Part shown: one piece after another, positions 5,149-6,936 of the stretch | Layout of the letters: the number at the start of each line of letters is the position of its first letter | Numbering within the stretch: the first letter of the stretch is position 1 | Source of the DNA: Candidatus Baldrarchaeum yapensis | GTDB taxonomy: Archaea; Asgardarchaeota; Baldrarchaeia; Baldrarchaeales; Baldrarchaeaceae | Length of the DNA stretch: 6,936 nucleotides | Direction: 5' to 3' | Assembly (NCBI GenBank): GCA_016840465.1 | Contig: JAEOSH010000074.1 | Location: 1-6,936 of the forward strand | The notes under the pieces: model-generated | The model's database searches: none | What the model was told of the DNA's origin: nothing | Seen by the model: only the letters and a program-made list of their open reading frames with translations | Program-made: the position numbers and the translations under genes

Positions 5149-5688
5149 ATGCCCTTGCCACGAGCGGGGGATGGCGGGGAAAATGAGCGGTGCGTGTGGA
5201 TAACCTTTGTGGGAGTGTCACTAGCGGCAATCTGCAACACCATCTGGATGTGCTACGACCTCGACATTCTGAGACCGAACGTCTTCTACCTAATATACAA
5301 CGAAAAGACGCGAGACCTCATGTATGACGCAAGAGACCTGATATCCGAAATCTGCAAGACCTACGGAATCCCAAACCCGCAAATAGCCGGTATAAAGACA
5401 AAGGAAGACGACCTCGACCAAATATCTAGAGAGATCAGGAAAATCCTGAAATTCGAAACCAAAAAAGGATCAAGAATAGCGGTCGACCTCACACCCGGAA
5501 GGAAATACATGACTCTAATACTCGCAATCATCGCAGCACAGTTCAACGTGGACCACGCCTTCTACCTCCACCTGAAAGACCCACAATACCAGAACGAACT
5601 GTACCCCCGTATCCCCCAGCCCCTCCAAGAACTATACGACCTGAACCGCATACTGAAGGAGGGCATAGGGAGTGCCTTCAAAAAATAA
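5149..5688 (+). CDS. Stand-alone CARF-domain sensor protein
   Basis: The 179-residue protein is little more than one CARF (Rossmann-like) domain. Strand WITFVGVS (17-24) with a Gly-x-Ser turn opens it. A second strand follows (VFYLIYNEK, 45-53), then a helix-rich middle. The diagnostic ligand loop is DLTPGRKYMT (113-122) after strand RIAV, followed by the hydrophobic helix LILAIIAAQF and strand HAFYLHL. The DxTPGRKxMT form is typical of CARF proteins that bind cyclic oligoadenylate. There is no effector domain; the next gene, overlapping by 17 nt, supplies a PIN nuclease, so I infer a two-protein sensor-effector pair. The start is ATG 5149 (GTG 5146 possible), set by the TATA spacing; GTG 5194 next to the first strand cannot be excluded. 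The hydrophobic N-terminal segment is the CARF core, not a signal peptide. The family is not one I can name. Confidence 0.78.
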   Translation: MPLPRAGDGGENERCVWITFVGVSLAAICNTIWMCYDLDILRPNVFYLIYNEKTRDLMYDARDLISEICKTYGIPNPQIAGIKTKEDDLDQISREIRKILKFETKKGSRIAVDLTPGRKYMTLILAIIAAQFNVDHAFYLHLKDPQYQNELYPRIPQPLQELYDLNRILKEGIGSAFKK

Positions 5689-6865
5689 ATACGAGCACGA
5701 GTTCATCTCCGAAGAGAACATGACCGTCCTAGTAAATCAGTTGTTCAAAATAGGAACTACGATCCTCGTGAACATCCCCAGTTGCGACACCGATCCCGCC
5801 ATCACAATCGATCTCGATCTCCAAGAAATGACCCTCCACATTACCGAGAACTCTCTCAAGCACCCCCTCATAGTGGACGAAATAAGGATATCAATCGTCA
5901 GATCCGGGTTGATACCCCCACAAAACCTCTCCAACCTTGAAAAATTGCTAAAAGAGCATTACGAGTTCCACAAACTCGTAATGCTATCCCCGTGCATACC
6001 AATCGCTCTCGACACGGGCTCCCTAATAAGGGGAATCCCCACCCTGATAAGAGAACTCCTCGCAGAACTTGCAACATACATCATCTTCATAGAGCCGCAA
6101 ACCGTGAAAGACGAACTCGACAGAATGCTGAAAAATGGAAAGTGGTCGTCACGTCTCGCACTCCTCGCAATCACCGAACTGAACCGCATACCTAACCTCA
6201 TACTCTCAAGAATCACAAACATCCCCAACCACGCCGAGGACTCCGACTCCAAAATCCTCGAGGAACTCAAAATACTCGCTAAAGACCTCCCCCATCTCAC
6301 CTTCCTAACAATGGACAAGAACCTCGCAATAAGAGTGGCCAAAGAGAACATAAGATCCGTGTTCCTAGATCAACCCGTACTACACGACTCCTTTAAAATA
6401 AAAGGTCATGACCCCGGAAGATGGGTGAAAAACATCTCGAGATTCCTCCACACACTCGCAATCGCCGCCGGCACCATATCAATATCTTGCGCCGACGAAA
6501 CCATCACCCTCAACGGAGTATGGTCCGGCAAAAAACCAGAACACTGGCACAAAAACTTAATCCGCATTCTCATACCGTCTGGCTCCAAAATACTACCACC
6601 CCTCAGAAGACACCTGTCGATCCTGCAAAAAGCATCCGACCGCGCGAAAAGCCGCTATAAGAAAACCATCGAACCAATAACAGGCCCCCTCCTCACAACC
6701 AGGGAAGCCGCCTGCCTGCTACGCGTAACTCCATCAACTATACGAAGATGGATAAAGATGGGAAAAATAAGGGCCATCCGCCCCACAGATAGAAGACTTC
6801 TCATCCCCAGCGAGGAAATTTGGAAGCTAATGTCCCCAGAAAACTCAATGAAAGAAAACCACTGA
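5672..6865 (+). CDS. PIN-domain nuclease with C-terminal excisionase/MerR-type HTH
   Basis: This 397-residue protein starts at GTG 5672, 8 nt after GGAGGG (5658-5663) inside the end of the CARF gene, so translation is probably coupled. Residues 1-105 form an alpha/beta region I do not recognise. Residues 108-235 are a PIN domain: Asp114 in IALDTGSLI, Glu148 in QTVKDELDRM, Asp190/Asp192 in AEDSDSKILEEL and Asp215 in FLTMDKNLAIRVA, the last being a classic PIN strand-helix signature. All acidic positions are present, so RNase activity is likely. Residues 250-335 are of unknown type and basic. Residues 341-387 are a helix-turn-helix of the HTH_17/excisionase-MerR class (TTREAACLLRVTPSTIRRW, then GKIRAIRP and RRLLIPSEEI). 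I infer that the nuclease is controlled by the CARF partner and that the HTH binds DNA, perhaps its own promoter. CARF-PIN fusions are known; this split form with an HTH is not one I know. Confidence 0.78.
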   Translation: MPSKNKYEHEFISEENMTVLVNQLFKIGTTILVNIPSCDTDPAITIDLDLQEMTLHITENSLKHPLIVDEIRISIVRSGLIPPQNLSNLEKLLKEHYEFHKLVMLSPCIPIALDTGSLIRGIPTLIRELLAELATYIIFIEPQTVKDELDRMLKNGKWSSRLALLAITELNRIPNLILSRITNIPNHAEDSDSKILEELKILAKDLPHLTFLTMDKNLAIRVAKENIRSVFLDQPVLHDSFKIKGHDPGRWVKNISRFLHTLAIAAGTISISCADETITLNGVWSGKKPEHWHKNLIRILIPSGSKILPPLRRHLSILQKASDRAKSRYKKTIEPITGPLLTTREAACLLRVTPSTIRRWIKMGKIRAIRPTDRRLLIPSEEIWKLMSPENSMKENH

Positions 6866-6883
6866 CCCCTTACACCCCCAATC

Positions 6884-6890
6884 TTTATAT
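6884..6890 (+). promoter_or_regulatory. TATA-like box facing the right edge
   Basis: TTTATAT lies in the 52-bp stretch after the PIN-HTH stop and would start a transcript near 6912, pointing to a further gene or a CRISPR leader beyond the contig end. Nothing downstream can be read because adapter follows. Confidence 0.33.
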
Positions 6891-6917
6891 TATGCTACCA
6901 CAAGACATTATCGGGGG

Positions 6918-6936
6918 CTGTCTCTTATACACATCT
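6918..6936 (+). other. Tn5/Nextera mosaic-end adapter (sequencing artefact)
   Basis: The final 19 bases, CTGTCTCTTATACACATCT, are the exact reverse complement of the Tn5 19-bp mosaic end used in transposase-based library kits. They are untrimmed adapter, not genomic DNA, and mark the contig end. Confidence 0.96.

Noticed and set aside
5959-6351. 130-codon minus-strand frame
   Set aside because: Antisense to the PIN domain coding region; Ser/Arg/Leu-rich shadow.
1-6936. CRISPR repeat-spacer array
   Set aside because: I saw no regularly spaced 24-37 bp repeats in the window. A hand search could miss a single degenerate repeat.

Overview
The window looks like a complete short contig from a thermophilic archaeon, probably metagenomic. 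Archaeal signs are A/T-rich TATA-like boxes about 25 bp before inferred transcript starts, GGTGAG/GGAGG ribosome binding sites, heavy AGA/AGG/ATA codon use, a VapB(AbrB)-VapC pair and the CRISPR-type gene content. I cannot name the lineage. The last 19 bases (6918-6936) match the Tn5/Nextera mosaic end and are sequencing adapter, so the right end is a contig end.

Layout. (1) 1-540, minus: the N-terminal 180 codons of a RecF/SMC/OLD-like AAA ATPase that runs off the left edge. (2) 541-2039: a decayed, gene-poor stretch. It holds an intergenic segment with hairpins and a possible small RNA, a frame-interrupted multi-pass membrane protein (1017-1721, plus) and a small remnant with a stop codon and a frameshift (1731-1941, minus). 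(3) 2087-2863, plus: a CARF protein of the NE0113/Csx14-like kind with a C-terminal winged-helix-like region. (4) 2871-4987, minus: cas4, cas2 (copy B), vapB, vapC, cas2 (copy A), tightly packed, with no cas1. (5) 5149-6865, plus, divergent from cas4: a short stand-alone CARF protein overlapping by 17 bp a 397-residue protein with a PIN nuclease domain and a C-terminal excisionase/MerR-type helix-turn-helix.

How the genes may work together. CARF domains sense cyclic oligoadenylate (or a related nucleotide) made by type III CRISPR complexes, so two CARF genes point to a type III signalling neighbourhood. No cas10, effector-complex gene, cas1, cas6 or repeat array is visible here. The most unusual unit is the CARF / PIN-HTH pair. 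It has the layout of a toxin-antitoxin operon (small first gene overlapping a PIN nuclease gene), but the antitoxin position is occupied by a CARF sensor. I infer a split ligand-controlled PIN ribonuclease that may also control its own promoter. The second unusual unit is the cas1-less cas4-cas2-vapBC-cas2 block.
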